DNA from: Lophium mytilinum
Taxonomy: Eukaryota > Ascomycota > Dothideomycetes > Mytilinidiales > Mytilinidiaceae
DNA length: 64,000 nt
Direction of reading: 5' to 3'
NCBI GenBank assembly: GCA_010093605.1
Contig: MU004188.1
Span: 444,341-508,340, forward strand
The position numbers and the translations under genes are program-made. This document shows positions 32,494 through 43,020 of this stretch, one piece after another. Numbering within the stretch: position 1 is the stretch's first letter; the number at the start of each line of letters is the position of its first letter. The notes under the pieces were generated by a model. The model was not told the DNA's origin. It was given only the letters and a program-made list of their open reading frames with translations, and did no database searches.

Positions 32494-32923
32494 CTAACAG
32501 TCCCAAGACCACGACCTCACCTTCCCCCCAGAGCTATACCCAAAGCAGCTCCCCGCCGTCGCACGCGTCGCATCATTCGAGCACTCGCTGTCGCTGTAAT
32601 ACGTGACTGCGCGAGCTGTCAGCCCCTTTCCACAACCTCATCGCCCCATCCACGGAGAAAGAGAAAACTTACCAGAGCAACCACTATCGACGTTGAAGAC
32701 CTCGAAACTGCGGACGTTCGCTATGGATTATGGTCAGTAGGGGAGAAGGTGGGGATGGGGAAGGGGTAGGCGCACCAAGCTTCTCGCAGTTGACCGAGTG
32801 CCCAGTCCACGTCACCTGGTCGCCGGACTTGCAGCTCGTGCCACTGTAGGAGATTATTTTTGTGGCGGAGGCGGTGGTGGCGAGGAGGGCGAGGAGGGCG
32901 CTGGTCAAGGTAGGGACGTGCAT
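32494..32923 (-). CDS. Small secreted cysteine-rich protein (3 exons)
   Basis: Exon 1 (32923-32776) starts with a signal peptide (MHVPTLTSALLALLATTASA). Exon 2 (32720-32673, 48 nt) and exon 3 (32615-32494) join in frame over 55- and 57-nt introns. The donors are GTGCGC (weak) and GTAAGT. The mature part of about 87 residues has six Cys (SCKSG, NCEK, GCS, ECS, SCFG, and a terminal WDC), an arrangement that suggests three disulphides. No known domain is recognised. Secreted Cys-rich proteins of this size may act as effectors or surface proteins; that is inference. Confidence 0.68.
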
Positions 32924-34117
32924 CGTGGGCTAGAGGGGCGGTCCGCTTTGAGTTGGAGAGTGCTGGTTTGGATTTGGAGGATTCTGCGTTAGGCTTGCGG
33001 ATGGCTTTGTGGAGGATGGTGAGAATGGGGCAGTGGGGAGAGGGTTTATATATGGATAGGCTCGCGGTTTGGAGCTCTTTGCGGGTATGTGAAGGGCGAA
33101 GGTGAATTTAGCTGACGAGGATGGATATTGATGTTGTCCCTGGGGCTTGCGACTCGAACATGCTTCGTGGTACCCATAATTGGTCTTGGACGGGTTTTCT
33201 CCAGGACCAGTCTGCTGGATGTGGCCAATCTAGCGTTACTGATGGGTGACTGCCCTTTAGAAGATGCCAACGGGCTCCCTCATTCAGTATCGATAGGTGA
33301 GTCTCTCTTCCTTACTTGTGGAAGTCGGGTCATCAAATTCCCCATTCTGTCAATGGGCATGAGCTCTGGAGATGCAAGTGGAGATCTATTACCTTTGACT
33401 TGCTGAAGAGATTATGATGCATGGTCAGCTCCAAAGGGAAACCTATATCATGGCTATACTATAGGGAGATATAAGCTGAGAATGCATGTATTTGTCGTAC
33501 GCGGTCTCCATTTCAGACTGCGTGCTTGTCTACTTCTGGATTTATCTTGCGGCGCAGAACTTCGGTTAGAGTAGAGGAAAGATCGAGCGGTGAGGGTAGA
33601 GTCCAATCGTTGATCTTGTAGCCGAAATAGCCTACGAGCTTACATTCTACGTAAAGATCCATCCGCGAGGAGTTGCATACCCCGAATCCGACTATAAGTG
33701 CGGCTGAGGCGTCGATCTTCGCGGGGGAAAAGCACCCTGCAGGAGCTGAAGCTTGAATATGGGAAGCCAATTGTTTCCATTCTGGCGGGTCTGCTTACGC
33801 ACATCCGGAATGAAAATCAATTCAGACGACTAGTATGGTCGGTTGCGGGATAGTAAGGATGAGAGCGCACCCCACATCTTGACCTTACGCTGTGATGTGT
33901 GGCCATCAACTCACAACGAGGCATAAGCAATTTAGTCTACGGGATTACTCTTCTGCATACCTGCAATCTGGTATACGTGCAATTTGAGAGGAATGTGCAT
34001 GTGGGTTTCTTTCAAAGCTCTCAGACTTACCTTCTATAATTAAACCTCCACATACGCAACCCTTTCACATCGCGATAGTAGAGTAATACGAAAGAAGAAA
34101 ACGTTCACGTGCAAAGG
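32924..34117. other. Mostly unexplained, one possible orphan exon
   Basis: A minus-strand open stretch, 33513 to about 33795, ends in a stop and reads PPEWKQLASHIQASAPAGCF then VCNSSRMDLYVECKLVGYFG. It has no ATG and could be the last exon of a gene whose other parts I cannot find, or a relic. The remaining sequence shows no gene. Upstream of 32923 lies the secreted-protein promoter. Confidence 0.35.
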
Positions 34118-37100
34118 TCATGCAATCACCAAACCAACAACCGCGCAAGAACCCGCTCCACCGCCCGTCACCTGGTCTGTGACCGCTTTATCCCCACTCT
34201 CCAGCGTCCTCGGCCCACTAACAGTATCATTCGACATGAACAACTTCGCAGACACTGTTCCGTCCTGTGTATTGCTGTATAAGCACACAACCGGGACGTA
34301 AACGCTACCGAATGTGTCGACGATAGTAAGATAGCGGGGGCCGTCGGCGGTTGTGCTAGAAGGCGGAGCTAGGACGAAAGAACTGGAAGCTGTCAGTAAA
34401 GAGGGAAGTAAGGCAAAGGATAAGAGATGATCACTCACACTAGCGCAGCAGTTTTAGGCACAGCATTCACAGTTCCAAGCCTCAATCGACTTACACCCAT
34501 CGCCCTCACTGTATCTGCGTACCCAAATATGACCCTTCCAGTGCTGTCGCTGTAGATCAAATCTCCGGCATCGTCTTTTGCGAAGGAGGAAGAGCTCGTG
34601 AGTGCTGGATCGCTGGACACATCACTCGAGTAGAGCGTGTACAGGTTCCCATCTGCAGCAGCGACGATAGTAAAGTTATTCTCTAGAGTGGTAATTTGCA
34701 CGAACCCAGGGTTCGGCTGGGTGTCGGTTGTATTGGTAGAGGGATTGGTTGGAGGAGTTGCCGCACGCGGAATTGCTTGAGGGAACTTAGGTATCCCTTT
34801 GATATGAGGCGTAAAGTTCGGGATCACAAGCGGAGGTGGAATCAAACGAGCTGGGACCGATGGAGACGGCACTGCTGGGGCAGGGTTCGGGGGTGCCCCT
34901 AGCCTAGACGACGGATTAGAGAGTCCACAACAAGAGTGTTCGGAATTCAAACTTACGGGAAGCATTTCTTCCAGAGGTCCTTCTTGAAAGTGCTGATCGG
35001 GAACACCTTGTTGCCGATTATGTTTTCCTCCGCCGATAATTCGTTCTTGAAGCTGACATCGAGACTGATTCCAGGACAAGCAGCATCACCCAGCTGATAG
35101 GTGACGCCACCGTTCGTGATCGAAGCGGACCCGCTGACACCAGCAGCAATTGAGAAACTCGGCTTGTCAATGAGAGCGGCCTGTTTCTTCCAAGTGCCTT
35201 TCAGAATATCAATGCCGAAGGCTAGAGCAACCTTCAGGGAGGCATCGGCAGCAACCTGAATTGAGCCCTTGGCTTCAAGAACAGGTTGGAGGGCTGGAAC
35301 ACCAAGGGTCCCGAGTTTAGAGTTCTCGCGATGGATGACATCGACTACGGCATCGATTGCAGGCCAATTGAGTATTCCTCCGGCAAGCACCTGTCCAGAG
35401 GCTTGCAGGGTCAAAGAAGAAGCTGCGTCGACGGAGAACTCAGGTCCGACGCTGATGATTCCGGGGATAGTGAGCCAAGTCAAGGGTATATCCACCAGTC
35501 GTTTTTCGTATAGCGGAATAGTCGAGCTGTAGCTAGCGTCAATACCGAGTTGGAGAGTGCCTTGAAGAGATCCTTTGACCGCGACGGTCCCCTCCTTGAA
35601 TCCGTCGGCGACGGAGAATACGAAGTGGCCGTTCAGAGCTAGCTGCCCACTGGCCCCGCATCCCACGCAATAAACCCCGAAGTGGCTTGCGCCAGACGAG
35701 GCTTCATATACTGAGTAGCCGCGAGGGCCCCATGGAGTAGCGACAGTGTTTCCTTTGCTCATTGTATCCAGGGAGAACGTGCCAGAAAGGTCCTTTGTAA
35801 ACGTCGTGAGATGATCCAAAAAGCCTAGATATCTTAGCATATGGTCTAGATTTGGAGATCGTTTTCGTACTTCCTGCAGCTTGAATAACGCCGCCGATGG
35901 CATGCCCGACCGCTGAAACGGCACCCCCGACCACTGCTCCCACGGCGTGACCTATGTTATGTATCTTTGTGACAGTCAATGATTTGGAACACTCCTACTT
36001 CAGAATCAGGGTATGACGTACAATTTTAGGCCAATGGAATCGTTTCTCGAGACCCGACCGACGAAGTAGGTTTGTGCTGTTAGAGTCCCCGGAGATCGCA
36101 AGCAGTGTATAATTGGTTGCGCCAGGAAGTGTCTTATTGAAATCGGACGGATTGTTCAAATTAATCCTCCCAATTCGGTCGTCTAGACGACTATCGAAGC
36201 CATGGTCAGGGAACAGATGGCTTGACGAATTCCCGGGAGGGGGCACGAAATAGCCTCCGGTGGAATTATCTCTAGGCGCGGACATGTTATAGGTATTGAT
36301 GGGCTCCTTTCCGCTAGGAGAGAAGTTTCCAAACTTCACATCAATCGGGGTTTCATGGTGGACTGCTTCGGTAAAGTCAAGGTGCTTGATATTTCCAGTT
36401 ATTGTCATCGCGCGATCGTCATGGTTGATGCTAGAGACGAGGAGGTAATGACGGGCTTCTTGCGATTGTCCAGAGGCACAAGTACGACTAGTTGAGATCA
36501 ACACAAGGCCTTCCGTTTGCTTTGACCAGTCGGAAACCGCAATGTTAAAGGCTTTCAAGTCGTTAAAAACAACGGTTGCTGTATCCCCTAAGCATGTCGT
36601 GGAGGAAACGAAGCTTGTATGCTCTAATTGGACTGACGGATACTTCATCTCGGGAACTGAAACGAAGCCAACAGCCACATCGGTGGGTTCTGTCACACAA
36701 ACTTGTCAGTATTCTATGGAGCATTGTGCCCGGACAGAAGCCTCACCTTCATGTGGAAGAATGTAGTCCTTGCTTTCGGAGTCCAAGTAGAAAAGGTCAA
36801 TCGAGATGCGGGCCGTGAGGTGTTTGTGATCATTGAGGTCAATATCCCAATGGACTGCGGGACGCAAAAAACTGGTTTCTTGCGGTGGTTGCTGGCTTGC
36901 GGTGGTATAGCTTAAGATTTCGACCGTGGTCGAACTCGAGACTGTCTCGGCGGTGTATTCCGTGGTGCTGGTAGGTAATTGCTCTCCAATATACTGCGCC
37001 GGGTTGGTGGGAACTAGCTCCGTAGGAACTAAAGCAGGGAAGCCACATGCGGCAGGTGAACCGGCCGTATCGTCATGACCGTTGAGGTAGATGTTGATTA

Positions 37101-37212
37101 CTGCTCGATCGTCTATTTCGAAAGAATTGGGTGTGTCTAATGGTGCTCCCCTTGAGGACTGCAAGCAAAGTGCTAGCAAGCACGCTACACGAAGGAGAGT
37201 CGTATGAAGCAT
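34118..37212 (-). CDS. Large secreted/cell-surface protein, multi-exon, function unknown
   Basis: From ATG 37212 a signal peptide (MLHTTLLRVACLLALCLQ) leads to a Thr/Ser-rich stretch and a first domain ending YLDSESKDYILPHE. After an intron (HE|EPTDVAVGF) come VQLEHTSFVSSTTC and Asn-rich, glycosylation-prone sequence to HWPKI. After another intron IHNIGHAVGAVVGGAVSAVG follows. The largest exon encodes a β-rich, repetitive domain (VKGSLQGTLQLGIDASYS, LDVSFKNELSAEENIIG). The last exons carry a Pro-rich linker and two β-rich modules. Total is about 870 residues. The layout resembles fungal DUF7029/DUF7223-type secreted proteins, but I name that family only tentatively. No catalytic motif is seen. 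Confidence 0.7.
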
Positions 37213-38469
37213 GTTGTTAACGAGCGTCTGGAAACTCAACAAGAGAAGGAAGGTAATCAGGCAAAGGCCAGGGAAAGGACTGAATATGCAACTTGGTGTT
37301 TTCTATGCGGATGGACCCGGCTATTATATGTTGATGTAGGCAAGAAGACATCGGCTCAAAGCAGGGCTTAGGTCTAGTGAAAATGCAAAATACCGCCTCC
37401 AGGATGGTACAGCACGGGTCGTTAATTTCCGAACACTGCTGAGAGCAGTCAAAATTTTACGACATGAAGCCTTCATTGTAACAACCCCGTATCTCGATTT
37501 GGTTGGTCGGTGCACGCTTTGGCCAAATGCGAGTACGTGTACTCCTAGAGAGGAAGCTGAACATGCCTGAAGAAAGGTAAAATCAATGGGACAATCTCTG
37601 TACCTCAAATTGCAATGCATTACTTCCAGATCGAGTCATTCTACCATCTCAGTCGCAACGGAATGCTCGTTTGAGACTCACCAAGGACTCACGACAAACA
37701 TCTTGTGAGTATGTCAAGAACGCAAATGTTCCGGCGAGCTGAGTGACAGATGCCGGCTTTGGTGGAACCATCGGATTCTACCGACTCTTGGCTAACTTGG
37801 CCAACACAAAGGGAGGCTATCCAAAAGAATTGCCGGAAACCAAAGACATAGAACAGGAGAATTCCTATCGATAGGTCTCGAAGCTGCAACTTCAGCACAT
37901 TTGCGAGACTTTCTAACAGTGTGTCCATTCATTGGCCACGGTGCAAAGCGCTTCGAGGGATACTCATAATCTCGACAATAGCCATCTTATTATTTGTTGA
38001 ACAGTGGAATGGCGAACGGAATCTTACACGCCAAGAGTCCCGTCGGTGACCGGTGAAGGCCAGGGAATGCGAGGCTGATTCTGAACGTATGTACAACGAT
38101 CAAAGCTCAGAGCAAGTTTCAGAATGTCAAATTCGAGAGCGGTCGGAAGGCCGCTGCGCCCAAACAGAATTCCAGGAGTAGACACCAGTAACGTTGTGAG
38201 TCCCGAGAGATGTTACCCAGCTAGCCAAGCTATGCCAGCTGTTGCAAGGAAAGGGATGAAGTTGGACGGAGAGATGTGGAGATGGAAGAAAGTATCCCCG
38301 CAGCCGAAGGGCTTCAAACCAGGAGTCAGGCCGGACCAGTCACATTCACAAGCTCGCGTCAACCGTGAGTCACCACGTATTTCGCATCCAAGGTTGATAT
38401 ATATCTACCCACGAGCAATGCCTCTCTGCGCCTGGGTCATCCCACCGAAGGAGGGACCACCTACTCACA
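37213..38469. other. Intergenic, no convincing gene
   Basis: About 1.26 kb. Short frames near 37324-37620 (minus) and 38124-38546 (plus) have no domain. The plus one overlaps the acetyltransferase start and is probably its leader. Confidence 0.45.
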
Positions 38470-39033
38470 ATGGGCTCCATCACAATTCGCAAGACCATCG
38501 CCTCCGATCTTCCTCTATTGTCAGCCATCGAAACAGCGGCCCATGAACCTTATCGCGCTATCGGCATGGCAGACTTCGCAGAACAGAAACTGCCAACTCT
38601 CGAAGAGCTAGAGGCGTATCACGATACGGGACACGCCTGGGTAGCAGCGGTCCCCAAAGACAAGGAGGATGCAGGCACACCAATCGCGTTTGTTCTGGTG
38701 TATGTCGTGAACAACGATGGCCTCGGCTGGAAGAGCGTCTTCATACACGAAATCAGCGTGTCTCCAGAGTATGCCAGGCGAGGAATTGGGAAGACATTGA
38801 TCGACCACGTCGCTTCTTGGGCACGGCAGAGTGGGGCGAGGGCGTTGGACCTCGCGACATATGTCAATGTACCTTGGTGCAAACCATACTTCGAGAGACT
38901 GGGCTTTCAGGTAGCAGACGAGGAAGAACTGTTGCTGAATGAATATAGTGGAGTTCGGCGTCTCATTATGTGTGAATGGAATGATGAACTTCTGGGCCGA
39001 TGGCGTCGGGTGGCAATGCGAAGGCTTCTCTGA
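38470..39033 (+). CDS. GNAT-family N-acetyltransferase
   Basis: Intronless, 187 residues. The first strand is GSITIRKTIASDLPLL, typical of a GNAT N-terminus. Motif A is IHEISVSPEYARRGIGKTLI with the R-R-G-I-G-K pyrophosphate loop for acetyl-CoA, followed by motif B WARQSGARALDLATYVNVPW and YFERLGFQVADEEE. The substrate cannot be told; the family includes small-molecule and protein acetyltransferases. Cytosolic, with no signal. It stands alone between two long spacers. Confidence 0.9.
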   Translation: MGSITIRKTIASDLPLLSAIETAAHEPYRAIGMADFAEQKLPTLEELEAYHDTGHAWVAAVPKDKEDAGTPIAFVLVYVVNNDGLGWKSVFIHEISVSPEYARRGIGKTLIDHVASWARQSGARALDLATYVNVPWCKPYFERLGFQVADEEELLLNEYSGVRRLIMCEWNDELLGRWRRVAMRRLL

Positions 39034-40319
39034 ACGCTCGCGGTGACTCGCAATCGAGCGAGGCCCCTCTCCCCTCAAGTGGAAAGATGAGTTGACGACG
39101 AATACTTCAAGACATGTTGTCTTCACTTCTTCAGTCGTTTAATTCCTGGCTTAGGTTCCCAATCATATACCGAGGCTCAACCTTCAAATAGAAAATCATG
39201 TTTTCGAGATATCGCATGGCCTGGCTCAAGGTATCGACTGCGAGCTACAAGATTTGCATCGACATAGGCATCCCTTCCTGCGTAGGATATTAGATTATAG
39301 ACGCAAGTGATAGTATACAGCAAAGGCGCCGGAAGCGCTCTACCTTCAACCTTGAACATGCCAAGGGCTTGAAGAAATGCGCTTGACTGCGAAGTCTAGA
39401 GAGTAAACATCCAGCTATAGAACTCCTATAGTCATGAACCTTATTATGGAGGAACATGCATTGACTGTGATTGATTATCACCACTCAATTGTCACGTGAT
39501 CGTCGTGGATCCAATGGCACGAAGCCGCTGACCTCCTCGTGGGAGACCGTAAAGCTTCCTCACATAGCACAGTCAACTGCATTCATGTTTCAACCAATCG
39601 CAACATTGCTAACTACCTGTTTAGGAATGCCCTTCAATCGGTTGTCTTCGTTTTGTTCGGCTCAGCTGCAGCCTTGGCACACAACGCGGCCTCCAAGGCG
39701 TCCAACCTCTCGTGAGCTTATCTCCACATCAGCAAGCCAATCATCTTGGAATTCTCGATGTGAGGAAACCTTAAAAAAAGGACAGAAATGGTAAAAAAGC
39801 AAGAGGAGACGGACCTAGCTATCACCAAAAGTGTTGTGGTGTCTTGAAATGCAATGCTAGATTTCTAAGCGGGACCGGGAGCCGGGACGCCCACCATCCG
39901 GCCCACGTGACGTACCGAGAGCCTGCTTATGGAACCATCAGCCCGGTTAAAGGCAAAAAAGAGCAAAAGCTTGAAGTTTACCCCACAGTTGGAACGCAAG
40001 GCGAGTGACTTGTCTGAGAAAGCGAGTCTCTAGCCAATGAAGAGCTTTAGCGCCGCGCCGTGATAAGGTGAGACGCATCAAATTGTACCTATCATACGGG
40101 AAGAGGTCGAGGAGGCGTTTAAGGCGACCCACTGCTCACAAAGCACGGATACGAGGGATTGGTTGCCTGTGAACTTTAAAGGTTTGTGGAACGCTGGCTG
40201 AGTATATATCTATTCGAGTAGACCTTGCATTCCCATAACTACTTTGCACGTTTCAATCATCAATCCAATAGCCGCTTTCCTAATTCATCCTCACTTCTCT
40301 ACTTTCAATCACCTTCATA
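39034..40319. other. Intergenic, no gene seen
   Basis: About 1.3 kb without a supported gene. A perfect palindrome TCACGTGA lies near 39491-39498. The last 130 bp are the TATA-containing promoter (TATATATC near 40204) of the FMN reductase. Confidence 0.5.
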
Positions 40320-40940
40320 ATGGCCGCTAAAATCGCAATCATCAACACCTCCACGCGGCCCGTCCGCGTCGGACCATCCGTCACTGCGTTTGTGAAAGAA
40401 CTGCTCGAGAAAGCCGACTCCTCAGCCAACATCACCACCGTCGACGTCGCCGACTTCAACCTCCCCGTCTTCGACGAGCCCGTAGCCCCAGCTATGGTCC
40501 CCGCCATGGCCCAGTTCACCAAAGACCACAGCAAAGCCTGGAGCGCCGAGATCGCAAAATACGACGCCTACATCATCGTCGCAAACGAGTACAACTTCGG
40601 CATGTCGGGCTCGACCAAGAACGCTATTGACTTCTTGTACAATGAGTGGATTGGCAAGCCCATCTATATCGTGACGTACGGGATCATGGGAGCTACGAAC
40701 GCGTCTGAGCAGCTCAAGGCTGTGTTGACTGGGATGAAATTGAAGGTTGTGGAGACGAGGCCGAATTTGGGGTTCCACGGCGCGCAGGCGGGGCCGGACA
40801 TGTATGGGGCGATCAAGGGGGAGCTTGGAGAGGCGTCGAAGAAGGATTGGGAGACTGAGAAGAAGGAGGAGCTAGTCAAGGGGTTTACGGAGTTGAAGGA
40901 GTTGCTAGCGTCACCGCCGAAGGCTGAGGCCGTGGCTTGA
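40320..40940 (+). CDS. NADPH-dependent FMN reductase-like flavodoxin-fold protein
   Basis: Intronless, 206 residues. The N-terminal IAIINTSTRPVRVGPSV forms the phosphate-binding loop after strand 1. VDVADFNLPVFDEP, IVANEYNFGMSGSTKNAIDF and VTYGIMGATNASEQLKAVL are typical of the FMN_red (PF03358) family. The enzyme would pass electrons from NAD(P)H to FMN or quinone-like substrates. The C-terminal 30 residues are charged and helical. The promoter is TATA-like with a pyrimidine-rich leader, suggesting good expression. Confidence 0.9.
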   Translation: MAAKIAIINTSTRPVRVGPSVTAFVKELLEKADSSANITTVDVADFNLPVFDEPVAPAMVPAMAQFTKDHSKAWSAEIAKYDAYIIVANEYNFGMSGSTKNAIDFLYNEWIGKPIYIVTYGIMGATNASEQLKAVLTGMKLKVVETRPNLGFHGAQAGPDMYGAIKGELGEASKKDWETEKKEELVKGFTELKELLASPPKAEAVA

Positions 40941-41283
40941 GGGACAGCGCAGTTGTGAGTGACTGGTAGCGGAACTAAGAGTAAGGTGTTGAATCTTTCT
41001 GGTCGTTTCGTTAGGTTGCAGGCCAACAGGCCAATGCAGTAGAACCTATTGAAGAAAGCGAGTTATGTGACTTCATTTGAGGGTAGTGCTACTTGTCAGT
41101 ATTGAGCCACCAAATATTCGATCTCCAAAAGCGTCCGCAGCGTAACTAACTCGTATTCTAGAAGGCGTACCTCTCTCCTGATTGGTCATTGCGTGTATTT
41201 CCTTCGGTCTACTCTCATGGTATCATACCTATATACACTCTCTTGCATCTCCATCCACACATCAACTATTGCTTTCGCATCCC
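40941..41283. other. Intergenic, no gene seen
   Basis: Space between the two convergent genes. Nothing recognised. Confidence 0.5.
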
Positions 41284-41805
41284 CTACAGAAAACACCCCA
41301 CTCCGCTCCCCACCGCCACCAACCCCATAAACGCCAACACCCCCCAGCCCACCTTCCCGTCCGCCCTATACACCGCCACTCCCGCGCCCGTACTCGTCGC
41401 ACTAGTCTCGAGCTTGGTCGTCACCGTACTCTCATTCCCCATCGACGTATTATTCCCGTTACAAATGATAAATGCACGGTATGTGTGGTCTTGAATGCAA
41501 TTGCGCAAATCCCCCACAGTGCGCTCCTGCGCTAGACAGTATATGCTGCAGCCACCACTGTATTCCTCGATAGGTTGGCCGAGGCAGCAGATTTCGAGAG
41601 CAGCGGTGTAATTCGGCGAGTTGTGGATGGCGCAGGCTGGCCGGTTGTCGGGCATGTTCGCGAGGCCGTCGCCGCACCCACTGCGGTCGGTGGTTGTTGG
41701 GTGGATGGAGGAGGAGATGGCGGAGGCGGAGAGGAGGGTGGGTGGGGAAGAGGTGATTGAGAGAGAGGTGGAGAGGGAGATTAGGAGGGAGGTAATGGAA
41801 GTCAT
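41284..41805 (-). CDS. Small Cys-rich, probably GPI-anchored secreted protein
   Basis: Single exon, 173 residues from ATG 41805. A Ser/Thr/Leu-rich leader (MTSITSLLISLSTSLSI) serves as signal peptide. The mature domain carries eight Cys (GCGDG, ACAIH, ICCLG, GCSIYC, NCIQ, ICNG). It is followed by a Ser/Thr-rich, glycosylation-prone spacer and a C-terminal hydrophobic tail (GVLAFMGLVAVGSGVG), the layout of a GPI-anchored cell-wall protein. The CC-x…-YC spacing resembles Cys-rich surface proteins seen across Pezizomycotina, function unknown. Confidence 0.75.
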   Translation of the reverse strand: MTSITSLLISLSTSLSITSSPPTLLSASAISSSIHPTTTDRSGCGDGLANMPDNRPACAIHNSPNYTAALEICCLGQPIEEYSGGCSIYCLAQERTVGDLRNCIQDHTYRAFIICNGNNTSMGNESTVTTKLETSATSTGAGVAVYRADGKVGWGVLAFMGLVAVGSGVGCFL

Positions 41806-43020
41806 GGTGTTGCGTGTTCGAACGAGTACAGAATGTGGTTGTGATTGCGATCGTGTTTATTATCTTGAGATGTAGAATCTTACCCTTGGTGGTGAGTAGA
41901 AGCCCTCTACTCATATAGTTGAAGGATGTTCTTGGCTTCTGAGGCAAGTCTATATTAATCCTGCGGTCGTTCGAGTTTTCCATCTATTAGCGATGCGTAT
42001 GAGGTGTGCCGAGAAACACGAAGAACAGCCAAGCACCGGATTCAAGATGGAAACACCTAAACGACTAGAAGTAGTGTCAGCACGATCATTGTTAGGGCTA
42101 GGTCGGAAGCGATCCGGCGTGTCGCGGAGTGATATGCTGGTCTCCACGGCTTAGCGACTAGCTCAGCCTCGCGATCAGCTGCCGGACCTCCGAGTGTTTC
42201 TCCTGACGATACGCTGATGTAACTTCCTGTAACTTAAGAGGTAGCTCTTCCTCGAACTCTTGTGAACACTCACAAGGTTTGGTGCGACAAAATTCTACTC
42301 AGAAATGCTTTATATCTAGGTGTGTTGTGCATTCTGATTGGCGGAGCAGAAAGCGGGCTTGACTATCTTTAACCTCCCCTCCATCTCCGCGTTTAGCTTC
42401 CACCCATAACAACATTCCATCGCTCTCTCATCGCTAGGCGAAACTATATTTCAGAGCCTAAGTTCATTAACACATATTCCCCGCACTCACTTTACAAGCT
42501 CGGAAACGTTGCCAAAGGGAGGAGCGTGCATTGGGCGTGTGAACCTTCCACGACATGCCCATTAGATTGTTCACCCTGAGCACAACGATAGATGTACTAC
42601 TAAATCCTTCGGGAACGTGGAGATTGACCAATGGTCGAGAACGCACGTACAACCGAGTTGAGTTGTATGTACGACCTCAATGCTAGTACGACAGGAACTT
42701 GGTCCATCACCAACCAAGCACGCGAGTTATGATCATATGTCTACGGTGTTCCCGTTACGCTATCGTTTCAGACCTCTATCGTACAAGAAGACGTGGACAA
42801 AAACTGTGCTATCTCTGGAGGCTTATTACCTTCGTTTCGACTGATGATGGAGGATCTTTTTGGAACAATTTCAAACACCTGAAGTGAAATAAGGTGGATA
42901 TGGAGCGAAACGATATGGATGAAGGCTAGTAGCTAATTTGTTGAAAGCCGATGAGAAGGCCGGAAGACAGCTGACTCTTTCCTCAGACAGTCACCATTTT
43001 GACCAAATCGATATTGCTCC
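41806..43020. other. Intergenic, no convincing gene
   Basis: About 1.2 kb of promoter-like sequence between divergent genes. Short frames only. The first exon of the membrane protein may begin somewhere in 42890-43020. Confidence 0.4.

Noticed and set aside
32341-32769. 142-codon plus-strand frame
   Set aside because: Overlaps the spliced secreted-protein gene on the other strand, which has a signal peptide and consistent introns.
33128-33406. 92-codon plus-strand frame
   Set aside because: No recognisable domain; hydrophobic start looks like chance in this spacer.
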